Shown here: one piece after another, positions 18,965-28,595 of the stretch
Layout of the letters: each line of letters opens with the position of its first letter
Numbering within the stretch: position 1 is the first letter of the stretch
Source: Psychrosphaera algicola
GTDB lineage: Bacteria; Pseudomonadota; Gammaproteobacteria; Enterobacterales; Alteromonadaceae
NCBI RefSeq assembly: GCF_028401425.1
Contig: NZ_JAQOMS010000002.1
Coordinates: 3,658,001 to 3,722,000, forward strand
Reading direction: 5' to 3'
Length of the DNA: 64,000 bases
Translations under genes and position numbers: made by a program
The notes under the pieces: model-generated
Seen by the model: the letters and a program-made list of their open reading frames with translations, nothing else
The model's database searches: none
What the model was told of the DNA's origin: nothing

Positions 18965-20452
18965 ATGTCGATAGATTATTCAGTTGTTTCTATAGTTTTA
19001 TATTTTGTATTATTAATCGCAATAGGCTTTTATGCCATGCGTCAATCCACATCTAATAACAGTGAATATTTATTAGGGGGCAGACAAGTTGGCCCGAACG
19101 TCACTGCTTTGTCCGCAGGTGCGTCTGATATGAGTGGCTGGATGTTGTTAGGATTACCTGGCGCTGCTTACACCACTGGCATTGGCAGTATTTGGTTGGC
19201 TATTGGTTTGGTGATAGGTGCTTATGTTAATTATCTCATTGTTGCACCAAAACTGCGGGTTTACACTGAGCTTGCTAATGATTCTTTAACCATTCCTGAA
19301 TTTATGTCTCGTCGATTTATGAAAGACAAAAGTCACCTGCGACTTATCGCGAGCGTTGTTATCATCCTATTCTTTACCGTATATACGGCGTCTGGCCTTG
19401 TTGCCGGCGGCAAGTTATTCTCCTCAGCATTTGCGACATCTTATTCATTTGGGGTTTTTGCAACGGTAGGAATTGTAGTCGCATATACTGTTATGGGCGG
19501 ATTTTTGGCTGTGAGCTTAACCGACTTTGTACAGGGGGTTATTATGCTCATTGCGCTCATTGCAGTGCCATACGTTGCATTTATCTCAATTGATACAGTG
19601 GCACAGTCAACGAGTTTTGGTTCTCAGTTTTGGGAGTTGTTAACCAAAGAGGCCAATTTCGAAATTGTTGCCTCCATTAGTTTATTCTACTGGGGGCTTG
19701 GTTACTTTGGGCAACCACACATTATCGTTCGATTTATGGCGATAAGCAGTCACAAAAAATTACCACAGGCTCGAAGAGTCGGTATAAATTGGATGATCGT
19801 ATCTATTATCGGGGCGTTATTAACCGGTATTGTCGGTGCTGCGTATATTAAATCTGTTGGTACACAATTGAGTGACCCTGAAACGATATTCATTCATTTG
19901 TCGCAAATTTTGTTTCATCCTTTAGTTGCTGGCTGGTTATTAGCAGCAATTTTAGCGGCGATTATGAGTACGATTTCCTCACAGCTTTTAGTGTCATCCA
20001 GTTCGCTTGTTGAAGATCTTTATAAAGTTTACTTTTCAGAAAACGTAAGTCCTGAAAAATCACTAATTATCAGCCGTGCTTGTGTAGTGGTTGTTGCTGC
20101 TTTAGCGTCACTTATTGCACTTGCTGAATTAGGCGGTGTACTTAAATTGGTCTCTAGTGCTTGGGCAGGTTTTGGTGCCGCATTTGGTCCAGTTATTCTA
20201 TTCAGTTTATGGTGGAAGCAATTAACTGAACAAGGCGCAATTGCAGGCGTATTAGCAGGTGCTATTACTGTATTTATTTGGGGTTATATTCCATTGTTAC
20301 CAAATGGACTAACATTGAGCTCTGAGTTTTATGAACTGTTACCAGCATTTTTAATAAGTTCCTTGGTTATTGTGATTGTAAGTAAACGCACACAAGTACC
20401 ATGTGAAAAGACAACTGAGTTATTTGAGCTAACTAAAAATTCATTAAGTTAG
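18965..20452 (+). CDS. putP: Sodium/proline symporter
   Basis: A solute:sodium symporter family protein with about 13 membrane helices. GGRQVGPNVTALSAGASDMSG, LTIPEFMSRRF, YTVMGGFLAVSLTDFVQG and GYFGQPHIIVRFMAI are hallmarks of PutP, which imports proline with sodium. ATG 18965 is preferred over ATG 18953 because family members begin directly with the first helix. Length 495 residues, near E. coli PutP (502). It precedes a MarR regulator and the proBAC operon, so uptake and synthesis of proline are neighbours. Confidence 0.92.
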   Translation: MSIDYSVVSIVLYFVLLIAIGFYAMRQSTSNNSEYLLGGRQVGPNVTALSAGASDMSGWMLLGLPGAAYTTGIGSIWLAIGLVIGAYVNYLIVAPKLRVYTELANDSLTIPEFMSRRFMKDKSHLRLIASVVIILFFTVYTASGLVAGGKLFSSAFATSYSFGVFATVGIVVAYTVMGGFLAVSLTDFVQGVIMLIALIAVPYVAFISIDTVAQSTSFGSQFWELLTKEANFEIVASISLFYWGLGYFGQPHIIVRFMAISSHKKLPQARRVGINWMIVSIIGALLTGIVGAAYIKSVGTQLSDPETIFIHLSQILFHPLVAGWLLAAILAAIMSTISSQLLVSSSSLVEDLYKVYFSENVSPEKSLIISRACVVVVAALASLIALAELGGVLKLVSSAWAGFGAAFGPVILFSLWWKQLTEQGAIAGVLAGAITVFIWGYIPLLPNGLTLSSEFYELLPAFLISSLVIVIVSKRTQVPCEKTTELFELTKNSLS

Positions 20453-20557
20453 TGGTCAAATAATTTGAATAATAAATAATTGCTAGTGGATTCTATGTTG
20501 CCAACATTTGTGAAGCAGAGTAGAGTTCGGCATTTTTAAGATTACGGCGGGTGTACA

Positions 20558-21037
20558 TTGGAAAAATATGAAGAGTTGTTAGTCGCAATTCGGCAAATTA
20601 TCCGCGCAATTGATTTGCGTTCTAAGAAGTTAAGTAAAGCAGTTGGGATCACCGGCCCACAACTGTTGGTTTTGCAAGAAGTTTCGGCTTTACTAGGACT
20701 GACATCAAAGCAGGTATCGGACAGCATTAACTTATCTCAAGCAACGGTAACGAGTATTTTAGACCGTTTAGAGTCAAAGGAGTTATTGGTGCGTAAACGC
20801 GATAGTGAAGACCGCCGAAAAGTTTCTTTATATTTGACCGACCTGGGCGTGGAAACATTAAAAGATGCGCCACGTGCAATGGAAGATACGTTTATTGAAA
20901 AGTTTGAAAACATTGAGCCTTGGGAGCAGACATTGTTGCTATCAAGCGTTCAGCGAGTTGCAAGTATGATGAACGCAGGTGAACTCGATGCAGCACCAAT
21001 TCTTAATCTAGGTGAAATTCACGCACCTAAAGATTGA
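20558..21037 (+). CDS. MarR-family transcriptional regulator
   Basis: A 159-residue winged-helix regulator. The recognition region is TSKQVSDSINLSQATVTSILDRLESKELLVRKRDSEDRRKV, with the wing residues DRRK typical of MarR; a C-terminal helix would dimerise. TTG 20558 after GGCGGGTG is the only in-frame start seen. It is reminiscent of regulators of compatible-solute genes such as EctR, but that is only resemblance. It follows putP on the same strand, so putP is a candidate target. Intact, with its own terminator. Confidence 0.88.
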   Translation: MEKYEELLVAIRQIIRAIDLRSKKLSKAVGITGPQLLVLQEVSALLGLTSKQVSDSINLSQATVTSILDRLESKELLVRKRDSEDRRKVSLYLTDLGVETLKDAPRAMEDTFIEKFENIEPWEQTLLLSSVQRVASMMNAGELDAAPILNLGEIHAPKD

Positions 21038-21061
21038 TTGCATTGCAGTATTAAAGAACAA

Positions 21062-21086
21062 AACCGCTCTAACTAGAGCGGTTTTT
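21062..21086 (+). terminator. Intrinsic terminator after the MarR gene
   Basis: ACCGCTCT and AGAGCGGT pair over a four-base loop and are followed by a T6 tract. Confidence 0.92.
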
Positions 21087-21532
21087 TGTATTTATCCATT
21101 AATGCCGGTTACTCGAGTCGCCACAGCAACTGTACTCAATTTTAGTTGAGGCAGGGTTAGGCGCATAATTTTACTTCAATCAATTAGTTTTGATAAGCGC
21201 AAGAAACCAACATGGTTTTAGCAGTACACTTTCCGCTGACTGCAATGCCCAGTAGCTATCATCTTTATCCTAAGCTTAAATATCGCGACCTTACCTAAAA
21301 CATATTCTGTTGTTTAATACGTCCAAACTGCAAAAACGAAATGGATTGGCTCATCAGGGTTGTAGTGGAAGATAAAATGTTTCCTGTAAAAGCGTAAACA
21401 CCAGTGTTTCTTGTTTATAATATTAGTTTACGAAATATATATATCGAATGAAAATAAACCGCCATAACATTATATAGCCTTGTTTTCGGAGCTTTTAGGG
21501 GCTATAGACAAGGTGCTAAAAGTAATTTCAGG
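21087..21532. other. Intergenic region before proBAC
   Basis: About 450 bases with stop codons in all frames and no recognisable gene or RNA. An imperfect inverted repeat at about 21475-21514 pairs CCTTGT with ACAAGG around an inner AGC/GCT pair; it lies upstream of the predicted proB promoter, so it is not in the leader. Confidence 0.4.
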
Positions 21533-21560
21533 TTGATTAAAAATTAATAGTTAGTATACT
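21533..21560 (+). promoter_or_regulatory. Predicted sigma-70 promoter of proBAC
   Basis: TTGATT at 21533-21538 and TATACT at 21555-21560 are separated by 16 bases. Transcription would start about 30 bases before the proB start codon. Confidence 0.6.
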
Positions 21561-21598
21561 AAACATAAGTTCACTAAATATATTTTTGGAGTTTTGTT

Positions 21599-22694
21599 TT
21601 GTTTTCTAGTTTTAAACGAGTTGTATTGAAAGTGGGTAGTGCATTGATAGCGCCGAGTGGAAGTGGATGTAGCCCTCACAAATTATTTCCTATCGCTCAG
21701 TTTATAATTGATTGTCGCCAACGAGGCATAGAGGTTGTTTTAGTTTCCTCTGGGTCTATTGCGGCAGGAAAACGACATTTTCCTAAAATTGATAGTGCTG
21801 ATGTGTCTATCACAATGAAAAAAGCAATGGCCGCAGCGGGTCAAGCTGAAATGGTTTCAACGTGGGATAAGTTGTTTGATTTTGCGACTTGTCAAATTCT
21901 GCTGACGCATGGTGACTTACGAGACCCTGAACGTTATGCAAGTGTGTCGTCAACCATCGACGAAACCCTAAAACACGGTATTTTACCAATCGTAAATGAG
22001 AACGATACTATTACCACTGATAAGCTAAAAGTTGGCGACAACGATAACTTAGCGGCTATGGTTTCAGCGGCGGTTGGCGCAGATGCACTAATCTTATGTA
22101 CCGACGTTGACGGTTTATATTCCGCAAATCCAAAAGACAACCCAGATGCCAAACACATCCCAGAGGTCCGTTCTATCACTGACAGTTTACGCAATTTAGA
22201 TATGCGTACGACCAACTCAGTTGGTACTGGTGGTATGGCAACAAAAGTTCAAGCGGCAGAGAAAGCCATTGCAAACGGCATTGCGACTTACATTATTCAC
22301 GGTGAACAAGCGGATTCATTTCCTGCACTGTTACGGAACGAAAACCCGGAACAATCTTCTTTCCATCAAAAAGTCCAATCAACGACAAAGATCATTGGCT
22401 CAGATACACCACACGCGCCGGGGCGAGCTTGTTGTAAATAAGGCTGGTGAAAAAACAGTAATCGACGGTTTACTTAGTTTATCAAGCGAGCAATTGCTTG
22501 AAGTAAATGGTGACTTTAATACCGGTGATACTGTTGTTATTAAATCTGAAGATGGAAAATCTCTCGCGAAAGCAATCACAAATTGCAGTAGTTGTTTAAT
22601 GTCCTACCTAACAGAACAGGAGGATTCGTCGTCGCTAAACCATTTAGATTCTGTATATGAAAGCGACCAAATGACACTGCTTAAGGAAGTTTAA
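21599..22694 (+). CDS. proB: Glutamate 5-kinase, one frameshift
   Basis: First enzyme of proline synthesis. The kinase domain shows VLKVGSALIAPSG, VSSGSIAAGK, LTHGDLRDPERY, VNENDTITTDKLKVGDNDNLAA and TGGMATKVQAAE. The frame is lost near 22370, just after SSFHQK; the following frame gives SNQRQRSLAQIH, GELVVNKAGEKTV and an RNA-binding-type PUA domain to the stop at 22694. One base corrects it, giving about 365 residues (E. coli 367). ATG-type starts are lacking; TTG at 21599 begins MFSSFKRVVLKVG and has GGAG upstream. The stop overlaps the proA ATG by one base (TAATG). Confidence 0.95.
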
Positions 22695-23950
22695 TGAACA
22701 ATATAGAGACTATGGCTCGAAACGCTAAACGCGCATCAAAAGTATTAATGTTGACGCCAGAAGACGTAAAAAATCGTCTTATTTTGGAAGTGGCGGCAAG
22801 AATTAGCAGTAATAAAGACATGATTTTACAAGCCAACTTTGTCGATGTTATTGGCGCTAAAGAAAAAGGCGTTGATGATGCATTTATCGACCGGCTGACA
22901 CTAACCGAAGATCGCCTAGATGAGCTATGCAGTAATCTAGTTACGCTAACTAAACTGGACGATCCAGTCGGTAAAACTGAACACTTTTCTACTCGTCCAA
23001 ACGGGCTTGAAGTGACAAAGATGAGCGTGCCGCTTGGTGTGATCTGTATGATTTACGAAGCACGTCCTAATGTTACCGTAGAAGCCGCGTTAATGTGTTT
23101 AAAAGCGGGTAATGCCGCTATCTTGAAAGGTGGCAAAGAAGCCAAGAACACCAATTTAGCATTTGCTGGGATCATTCGTTTAACACTCGCTGAGTTTGCG
23201 CTACCTGAGAACCTTGTTACTTTGGTTGAGTCCACTGACCGCGAAGACTTGTTAACATTGATGAAACAAAAAGATTCAATCGATTTGGTTATCCCTCGTG
23301 GTGGCGAAGGCTTAGTTAAGTTTGTGTCCGAACATAGCCTAATCCCTGTTATTCAACATTTTAAAGGTGTGTGCCATTTATATGTCGACAAATATGCTGA
23401 CTTTGATAAAGCGATTAACATTCTGATTAATGGCAAAACCCAGCGCACTGGGGTGTGTAATGCCCTTGAATGTTTATTGGTTCATAAAGACATTGCAGAC
23501 GACTTTTTACCTGTTGCAGCCCGAGTTTTAGAATCACATGGCGTAAAAGTAAATACCTGTGAAAGTGCTCATAAGTTCTTTTTGAGCCCAACTTTGTTAA
23601 CGCCAGACAGCTTTGGCCAAGAATACTTGCGTAAAGAAATCGCCATACGTACCGTACCGTCGTTAATTGAAGCTATCACGCACATTGACCAATTCGGCAG
23701 TAACCACACAGAAGTGATCATTACCGAAGATAAAGACCGCGCTAATACGTTTATTAAAACAGTAGATGCGTCAGTCTGTATGGTTAATGCGTCATCGCGT
23801 TTTTCCGATGGCAGTCAGTTAGGTTTAGGTGCAGAAATTGGTATTGCAACCACTAAACTCCATGCTTATGGCCCAATGGGGATAGAATCTCTAGTGACCC
23901 AAAAGTTTGTTGTTTCTGGCGAAGGTCAAGTGCGAGGTACTGGCGTTTAG
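22694..23950 (+). CDS. proA: Gamma-glutamyl phosphate reductase
   Basis: Reduces glutamyl-5-phosphate to the semialdehyde with NADPH. It is 418 residues (E. coli 417) and intact. PLGVICMIYEARPNVTVEAA, LKGGKEAKNTN and IPRGGEGLVKFV are family hallmarks; the catalytic Cys lies in KTQRTGVCNALECLLV. It overlaps proB by one base and is followed by proC after one base, so the three genes form one tightly coupled operon. Confidence 0.97.
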   Translation: MNNIETMARNAKRASKVLMLTPEDVKNRLILEVAARISSNKDMILQANFVDVIGAKEKGVDDAFIDRLTLTEDRLDELCSNLVTLTKLDDPVGKTEHFSTRPNGLEVTKMSVPLGVICMIYEARPNVTVEAALMCLKAGNAAILKGGKEAKNTNLAFAGIIRLTLAEFALPENLVTLVESTDREDLLTLMKQKDSIDLVIPRGGEGLVKFVSEHSLIPVIQHFKGVCHLYVDKYADFDKAINILINGKTQRTGVCNALECLLVHKDIADDFLPVAARVLESHGVKVNTCESAHKFFLSPTLLTPDSFGQEYLRKEIAIRTVPSLIEAITHIDQFGSNHTEVIITEDKDRANTFIKTVDASVCMVNASSRFSDGSQLGLGAEIGIATTKLHAYGPMGIESLVTQKFVVSGEGQVRGTGV

Positions 23951-23951
23951 T

Positions 23952-24836
23952 ATGGTATTTGATAAAAACTTCGCGACCAAACGCATAGGGTTTATCGGAG
24001 CCGGAAAAATGGCAAAAGCAATGATCCAAGGCTTTCTAAAGTCAGGTGTCGTTGCCAATCAAATTATTGCTTCGACCCGCACGGTTGAGTCTAAAGTGCG
24101 AGTCGAAAAAGAATTTGGGATAGCTGCTACTACGTGTAATAACGAAGTAGCGAGCCTATCTGATGTTATCTTTATTTGCGTAAAACCAACGAACGTACAA
24201 AACGCATGTGATGACATTGTTGCGGGATTAACGTATCAAGAGCTACAGACCAAAATCGTGATTTCTGCTGCCGCTGGTGTACCTAGGGTTTTAGTTAGTG
24301 ATTGGCTACAAAACCTTCCAACGACATTTACTATGATGCCAAACCTCCCTGTCTCTGTTAATGAAGGGGCTATAGCACTTTATGGCAGCAAAATAAAACA
24401 ACATTTTTTGACCGAAGTAACCCAGTTGTTGTCAAAACTTGGAAAAGTTTATCAAGTCGAAAGTGAAGTTGAACTCGCTTATATGGTTGGGATTGCAGGC
24501 AGTGCACCTGCTTATTATTACGCTATGGTGGAGGCAATAGAGCAGGCCGCTAAACACTACGCCTTAACTAATGTAAACGTAAGTGAAGTCGTGCGGCAAA
24601 CGACACGCGGCACGCTTACCTTATTGGCAGAACAAGCATTTGATGCAAGTTATCTAAAGGATATGGTTGCCTCGTCAGGAGGGACAACTCGAGAAGCGCT
24701 TAATGTGATAGAAGAACAACACATTGGTGATTCTTTACATGACGCTATGGAAGCCGCTGTGCTCAAAACGATGAAGCAACTGTCATATCACCTAAGCCAG
24801 TCGAATAAGCCTAAGGTGGCAACAGAGCCTTGTTAA
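23952..24836 (+). CDS. proC: Pyrroline-5-carboxylate reductase
   Basis: Final step of proline synthesis. The Rossmann motif is IGFIGAGKMAKAMIQG; TFTMMPNLPVSVNEGA, GSAPAYYYAMVEAIEQAA and the C-terminal ASSGGTTREAL are conserved. ATG 23952 lies two bases after the proA stop; an earlier in-frame start inside proA is unlikely. It is 294 residues, slightly longer than E. coli ProC (269) because of both termini. Having proB, proA and proC together is less common than proBA alone and makes the operon self-sufficient. Confidence 0.95.
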   Translation: MVFDKNFATKRIGFIGAGKMAKAMIQGFLKSGVVANQIIASTRTVESKVRVEKEFGIAATTCNNEVASLSDVIFICVKPTNVQNACDDIVAGLTYQELQTKIVISAAAGVPRVLVSDWLQNLPTTFTMMPNLPVSVNEGAIALYGSKIKQHFLTEVTQLLSKLGKVYQVESEVELAYMVGIAGSAPAYYYAMVEAIEQAAKHYALTNVNVSEVVRQTTRGTLTLLAEQAFDASYLKDMVASSGGTTREALNVIEEQHIGDSLHDAMEAAVLKTMKQLSYHLSQSNKPKVATEPC

Positions 24837-24863
24837 ACACATTCTTCGTATGCTGTTGTGACT

Positions 24864-24890
24864 AGCCCAATCTTATTTGATTGGGCTTTT
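24864..24890 (+). terminator. Intrinsic terminator of proBAC
   Basis: AGCCCAATC and GATTGGGCT pair over a six-base loop, followed by TTT. Confidence 0.88.
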
Positions 24891-25120
24891 GTATTTTAGG
24901 TTTCGGCACAATTGCCATTTGTCTAAAGTATCCATACTTAAAAGTCCCACAAATCCAACTATTCCCGCAATTAAGACAATGTCAAAAACTTAACTTGTAA
25001 CGTTTTATTGCTAACGCTTGTTATACCCCGAATGACAGCTATTATGACGGGGATAAACAATACAAATAAGCGCGTTGTTTGCTCTCAATTTCAGTAGAAT
25101 AATTTATGCCGAGGAATGAA

Positions 25121-26316
25121 ATGGATATCGCAATTTTAGGGGAGGTATCGGTGGAATTAGTGCTGCAATTTCGCTCAAACAAGCCGGGTTTAATCCGACA
25201 ATATATGAACGTCACCAAAGCATTTCTGAAATGGGGGCTGGCATTGTCTGTTGGCCAAACGCGATCTTTGTTTTAGAAACACTGGGAGTTTTACAAAAGA
25301 TTGAAATGTTTGGCGGCAAGATAACCGCAATGTCTCGTTTTTCTTCATCTGGCGAACCGCTTGGTAGCTTGGATGTTAGCCAGCTTAATAAACACATGAC
25401 ATTGCCAAGTTATTCAATTTTGCGTCGTGATTTAATGTTAATTCTCACTGAGCGTGCGCAAGAACTTAACATATCAATTCGATATGCCCACCAAGTTACA
25501 GCAATTGCAAGTCAGCCCAGTGGCTTTAAAACCCAAATTACCTTTGATAATGGCATGGTCATAAAGCCCGACCTTATTATAGGCGCTGAAGGGCGAATGA
25601 ACTCTCCGGCTAGGCAATTTGTGACAGGAAACAATACGCCGGTATTTCAAAAGTTTATCAATTGGATTGGCGTTTATAGGGAAATCAGCCTCTATTTGAC
25701 CAAATGCAGGTGCTTGATTTTTGGGGCTGCGGCCAGCGCTTTGGTATCGTGCCTATTAATGATAAGTCTGCCTATTGGGCTGGTGGCGCATTTGTAAGTG
25801 ACCTTAGAAATATAAAAACAGAGCCAGAGTTATTCAAGCAAGAGCTTGCCAATCATTTTAGTGATTGGCCTAAGCCAATTTTAACCTTGATAAACGAAAC
25901 GCCTGTAACAAGTATTAACAAAATTTATGTGCATGATCACGATCCTATATCGACTTGGTACAAAACAAATGTGGTACTGTTAGGTGATGCGGCTCATGCA
26001 CCTTTACCAACATCTGGACAAGGTGCTTGCTAAGGCTTTAGAAGACGTTTGGCATTTAACTAAATGCTTGAAGGCTTCCCCAAACGACATAACTTTTGCG
26101 TTTAGGCAGTATAACGATATTCGTAGAACAAAAACGGCGGGGATAATTGAAACCGGTCGTCAACTCGCTAGGTCTATATTTAACCCTAATGAGGCTTATT
26201 GTCAGCAACGTAACCTTGTGAGTAAACAAACTGATTATAACGCAGTAGCTCAAGGGATGGCTAAAGGCTGGGCGAGTGGATTACCAATTGGTGATGTATC
26301 AAACCGTGTCAGCTAA
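25121..26316 (+). CDS. FAD-dependent monooxygenase, three frameshifts
   Basis: A group A flavoprotein hydroxylase of about 398 residues, in the family of salicylate and urate hydroxylases. ATG 25121 has GAGGAA upstream. The dinucleotide fold is MDIAILGGGIGGISAAISL once one G is restored to the GGGG run at about 25139-25142. The second FAD motif GDAAHAPLPTSGQGA is present, and a DLIIGAEGRMNSPARQ segment corresponds to the DG motif. Other breaks are near 25678 (missing G, before NQPLFDQMQVLDFWG) and near 26031 (one extra T, between GQGAC and KALEDVWHL). The substrate is unknown. Confidence 0.88.
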
Positions 26317-26368
26317 GTCGTTTACGGCGAGTTCATATTAAATAAATTAAGTGATTAAAGAATATATT

Positions 26369-26622
26369 ATGGGAATAAAATTTTGGTTTAAACGTGCGGC
26401 AATGGTTTTTAGTATTGTGTCGATGTTGCTGTTATTGGTCGAACTAGCTAAAGGGCATGTTTTTGAGCAGGCAATACTTTTTGCGTTAACATGGGGGCTG
26501 TCTCCACGGCAATTTTTATTGGAACTCGGCTGTATTACACGCGAAAAGGTGTGCACTGTGAATTGTGTAATGACCTGCCAACAAAGCCTGCTGAAGATGG
26601 AATACATTCAAATGATAAATAA
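26369..26622 (+). CDS. Small membrane protein with C-terminal Cys pair, one frameshift
   Basis: The ORF begins MGIKFWFKRAAMVFSIVSM at 26369, with a first hydrophobic helix and an ELAKGHVFEQAILFALTWG segment. The frame slips in the GGGGG run at about 26491-26495; adding one G continues with a second helix (AVSTAIFIGTRLYYTRKG) and a tail containing HCELCND and ending in SNDK. The corrected version has two membrane helices and a Cys-x2-Cys, far more protein-like than the literal reading. It would be 84 residues. No family recognised. Confidence 0.65.
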
Positions 26623-26658
26623 CAAGTGGTTGGCGTCTAGGTTATCGGGTGAAGATCC

Positions 26659-27321
26659 GTGTTTTTAGGTCAATTATTAAATACAACTAATCGTTTTAAT
26701 AGAGCAATCCTAAGCTGGCTCACCGCATTGTCCAAGCCCGTTCGGTTAATAACTCAAGTTTTACTTTTCTTGACGTTTATTACCAGTCTTCAACTTCAAT
26801 CTAAACCGGTTGAAGATTGTGGTAACAATGAAAAAGCGCAACAACTCTATACCCTGATTGTAAATGACAAGGATCAAAACAGAACTCGTATTCGTTGTAA
26901 TCCACTTCTTACCAGATTGGCGATGGAAAAAGCGAAAAAGATGCAGGAATTTGGACTTGTTCAGCATAATCTTGGTGGCAGCCCAAACGCACATTTATCC
27001 AATGGCGGTTATCAACTGCCGGACTATTACGGCGTGCAGTTCCATGCAAATCAGGTAGAGGCTGTAGCCGGTGGATACGAAACCGCGGCGCAAGTTTGGG
27101 AAGCATTTAAAAATTCATCGGCCCACCGAAGTCATTTATTAGGTGAACATGAGTTTTATCTAGAGCAAGACGAGATTGGTGTTGGCTTTATTCGCGAATG
27201 GCACTCGCCGCACGTGGAATATTGGGTAGTCTATTTAACTAAGGGATATAGCCCAAATCAGTCTATATTTGACGGCCGGGATGATTTACCTAATAAAAGT
27301 AACTTGGTTATTCAAAAGTAA
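26659..27321 (+). CDS. CAP/SCP-domain exported protein
   Basis: A 220-residue protein with an N-terminal hydrophobic segment (LITQVLLFLTFITSLQLQ) likely to act as a signal or anchor. The rest is a CAP (SCP/PR-1) domain: NPLLTRLAMEKAKKMQEFG with the first helix, HNLGGSPNAHLSNGGY, a QVWEAFKNSSAHRSHLLG motif with the conserved His, and EIGVGFIREWHSPHVEYWVVYLTK. Bacterial CAP proteins are secreted and of mostly unknown function. The start (GTG 26659) is uncertain. Intact. Confidence 0.83.
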   Translation: MFLGQLLNTTNRFNRAILSWLTALSKPVRLITQVLLFLTFITSLQLQSKPVEDCGNNEKAQQLYTLIVNDKDQNRTRIRCNPLLTRLAMEKAKKMQEFGLVQHNLGGSPNAHLSNGGYQLPDYYGVQFHANQVEAVAGGYETAAQVWEAFKNSSAHRSHLLGEHEFYLEQDEIGVGFIREWHSPHVEYWVVYLTKGYSPNQSIFDGRDDLPNKSNLVIQK

Positions 27322-27418
27322 ATATGCAAAATAGAATTGCATGCCAATGACGCTATTGAGTCGTATTACGCGATAAGCATTATCACAAATAGGTAACTGC
27401 AATTATTCTCAATTCGTC

Positions 27419-27682
27419 TTGAACATAAAAATAAAACAATTAATAAAAGAGCCAAAGCAGTATATGAACGAAACCCTAAGAGCCAAAATAATCGATGTTT
27501 GTGATACTAAAATTAGCCAAAAAGGCGACAACGTGGGGTTATCATTCTACGCGTTTTTTGCTAATAAAAATGACAACCCAGAATTGTTAATGGAAGCTGC
27601 AACTTGGTGGATCCAAACCCATAAACTTGATCACTTTGTGAAAGCTCGGATCATAAAGAAAATGGTCTTAGATGGACTTTAA
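27419..27682 (+). CDS. Conserved small cytoplasmic protein, possibly DUF6500
   Basis: An 87-residue protein. The stretch KGDNVGLSFYAFFANKNDN followed by PELLMEAATWWIQTHKLDHF looks strongly conserved and is, from memory, close to a small family now called DUF6500. No catalytic motif or membrane segment is visible. The start may be the first TTG at 27419 or the internal ATG at 27464 (MNETLRAKI), which would fit the shorter relatives. Function unknown. Confidence 0.65.
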   Translation: MNIKIKQLIKEPKQYMNETLRAKIIDVCDTKISQKGDNVGLSFYAFFANKNDNPELLMEAATWWIQTHKLDHFVKARIIKKMVLDGL

Positions 27683-27770
27683 AAAATATAGAGAGTTGGC
27701 ACTCACTAACCTACTACGGTAGTAAATATTAATGTTTATTTCGTAAATCTAAACGTCAAAGAGTTTAAAA

Positions 27771-28154
27771 ATGTTAAAGCGTATCCACCATGTTGCCATT
27801 ATTTGCAGTGACTACGACAAGTCCAAGACCTTTTATAATAAAGTTTTAGGATTGGATATCATTGCTGAAAATTATCGAGAAGAAAGACAATCTTACAAAT
27901 TAGATTTAGCGTTGCCAGATGGGGGGCAAATTGAATTGTTTTCGTTTCCAAATCGACCTGAACGTCCAAGTTTTCCAGAGGCTCAAGGTTTGCGTCATCT
28001 GGCTTTTGTTGTTGATGATTTAGATGCTGTTGTACAAGAACTGGAAGACAAAGGCATACCAGTTGAAGCAATACGGGTTGACGAGTTTACGGGCAAAAGG
28101 TTTACCTTCTTCCAAGATCCAGACAAACTGCCTTTAGAGTTATACGAAGCGTGA
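27771..28154 (+). CDS. VOC-family (glyoxalase-like) protein
   Basis: A 127-residue single-module vicinal oxygen chelate protein. It starts KRIHHVAIICSDYDKSKTFY with the first metal His, has GQIELFSFPNRPERPS with a metal Glu, GLRHLAFVVDDLDAVV with a second His and ends FFQDPDKLPLELYEA with a second Glu. All four ligands of a metal-dependent VOC dimer are thus present. It resembles the GloA2/SMU1112c group, whose substrates are uncertain. Intact, with its own ATG after a GTTTAAAA leader. Confidence 0.85.
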   Translation: MLKRIHHVAIICSDYDKSKTFYNKVLGLDIIAENYREERQSYKLDLALPDGGQIELFSFPNRPERPSFPEAQGLRHLAFVVDDLDAVVQELEDKGIPVEAIRVDEFTGKRFTFFQDPDKLPLELYEA

Positions 28155-28377
28155 TGCTATTTTTTAGAATAAGAGTGATGACAAATTATTCTCCCAAGTT
28201 TATTACATGGGAATGGTAAACCTATAGCGTGTCATCTCCTTTTTCTGCAGATTGGTTACCGATAAACCAATATCCGTCAATTTTGCAACGTGAATGATAA
28301 AGCAAACTAAAACATCAACTTATATTTTCAACAAAAGCCTTTTACTCAAGTCATATTTGGATATAATTCCCCACAAC

Positions 28378-28453
28378 GTCCCCATAGTTTAACTGGATAA
28401 AACAAGAACCTCCTAAGTTTTAGATCTGCGTTCGAGTCGCGGTGGGGACGCCA
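28378..28453 (+). tRNA. tRNA-Arg (anticodon CCT)
   Basis: A 76-base cloverleaf. The acceptor stem GTCCCCA pairs with TGGGGAC, with a G discriminator and encoded CCA at 28451-28453. The D stem is GTTT/AAAC, the anticodon arm AGAAC-CTCCTAA-GTTTT gives anticodon CCT for AGG codons, and the T arm is CTGCG-TTCGAGT-CGCGG. No integrase or duplicated tRNA end is seen nearby. Confidence 0.93.
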
Positions 28454-28531
28454 ACTTTCCTTTCTAACCAATTTAAACAAATTCAAAGCGGTTACGGCAA
28501 AAATTACAACTGGCTAAATGCGTTTAGTGTG

Positions 28532-28574
28532 AACAGCGACTGCCTTGGTTTTAAACCAATCGCCGCTGTTTTTT
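28532..28574 (+). terminator. Hairpin terminator downstream of tRNA-Arg
   Basis: AACAGCG pairs with CGCTGTT at the base and TTGGTTT with AAACCAA at the tip, followed by a T6 tract on the plus strand. It lies 79 bases past the tRNA and just before the convergent marC gene. Confidence 0.7.
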
Positions 28575-28595
28575 ATGTTTAGTAATTGAGAAGTA

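Noticed and set aside
21475..21514. Structured leader or riboswitch for proB
   Set aside because: The inverted repeat lies upstream of the predicted promoter, so it would not be transcribed with proB, and it matches no riboswitch pattern I know.
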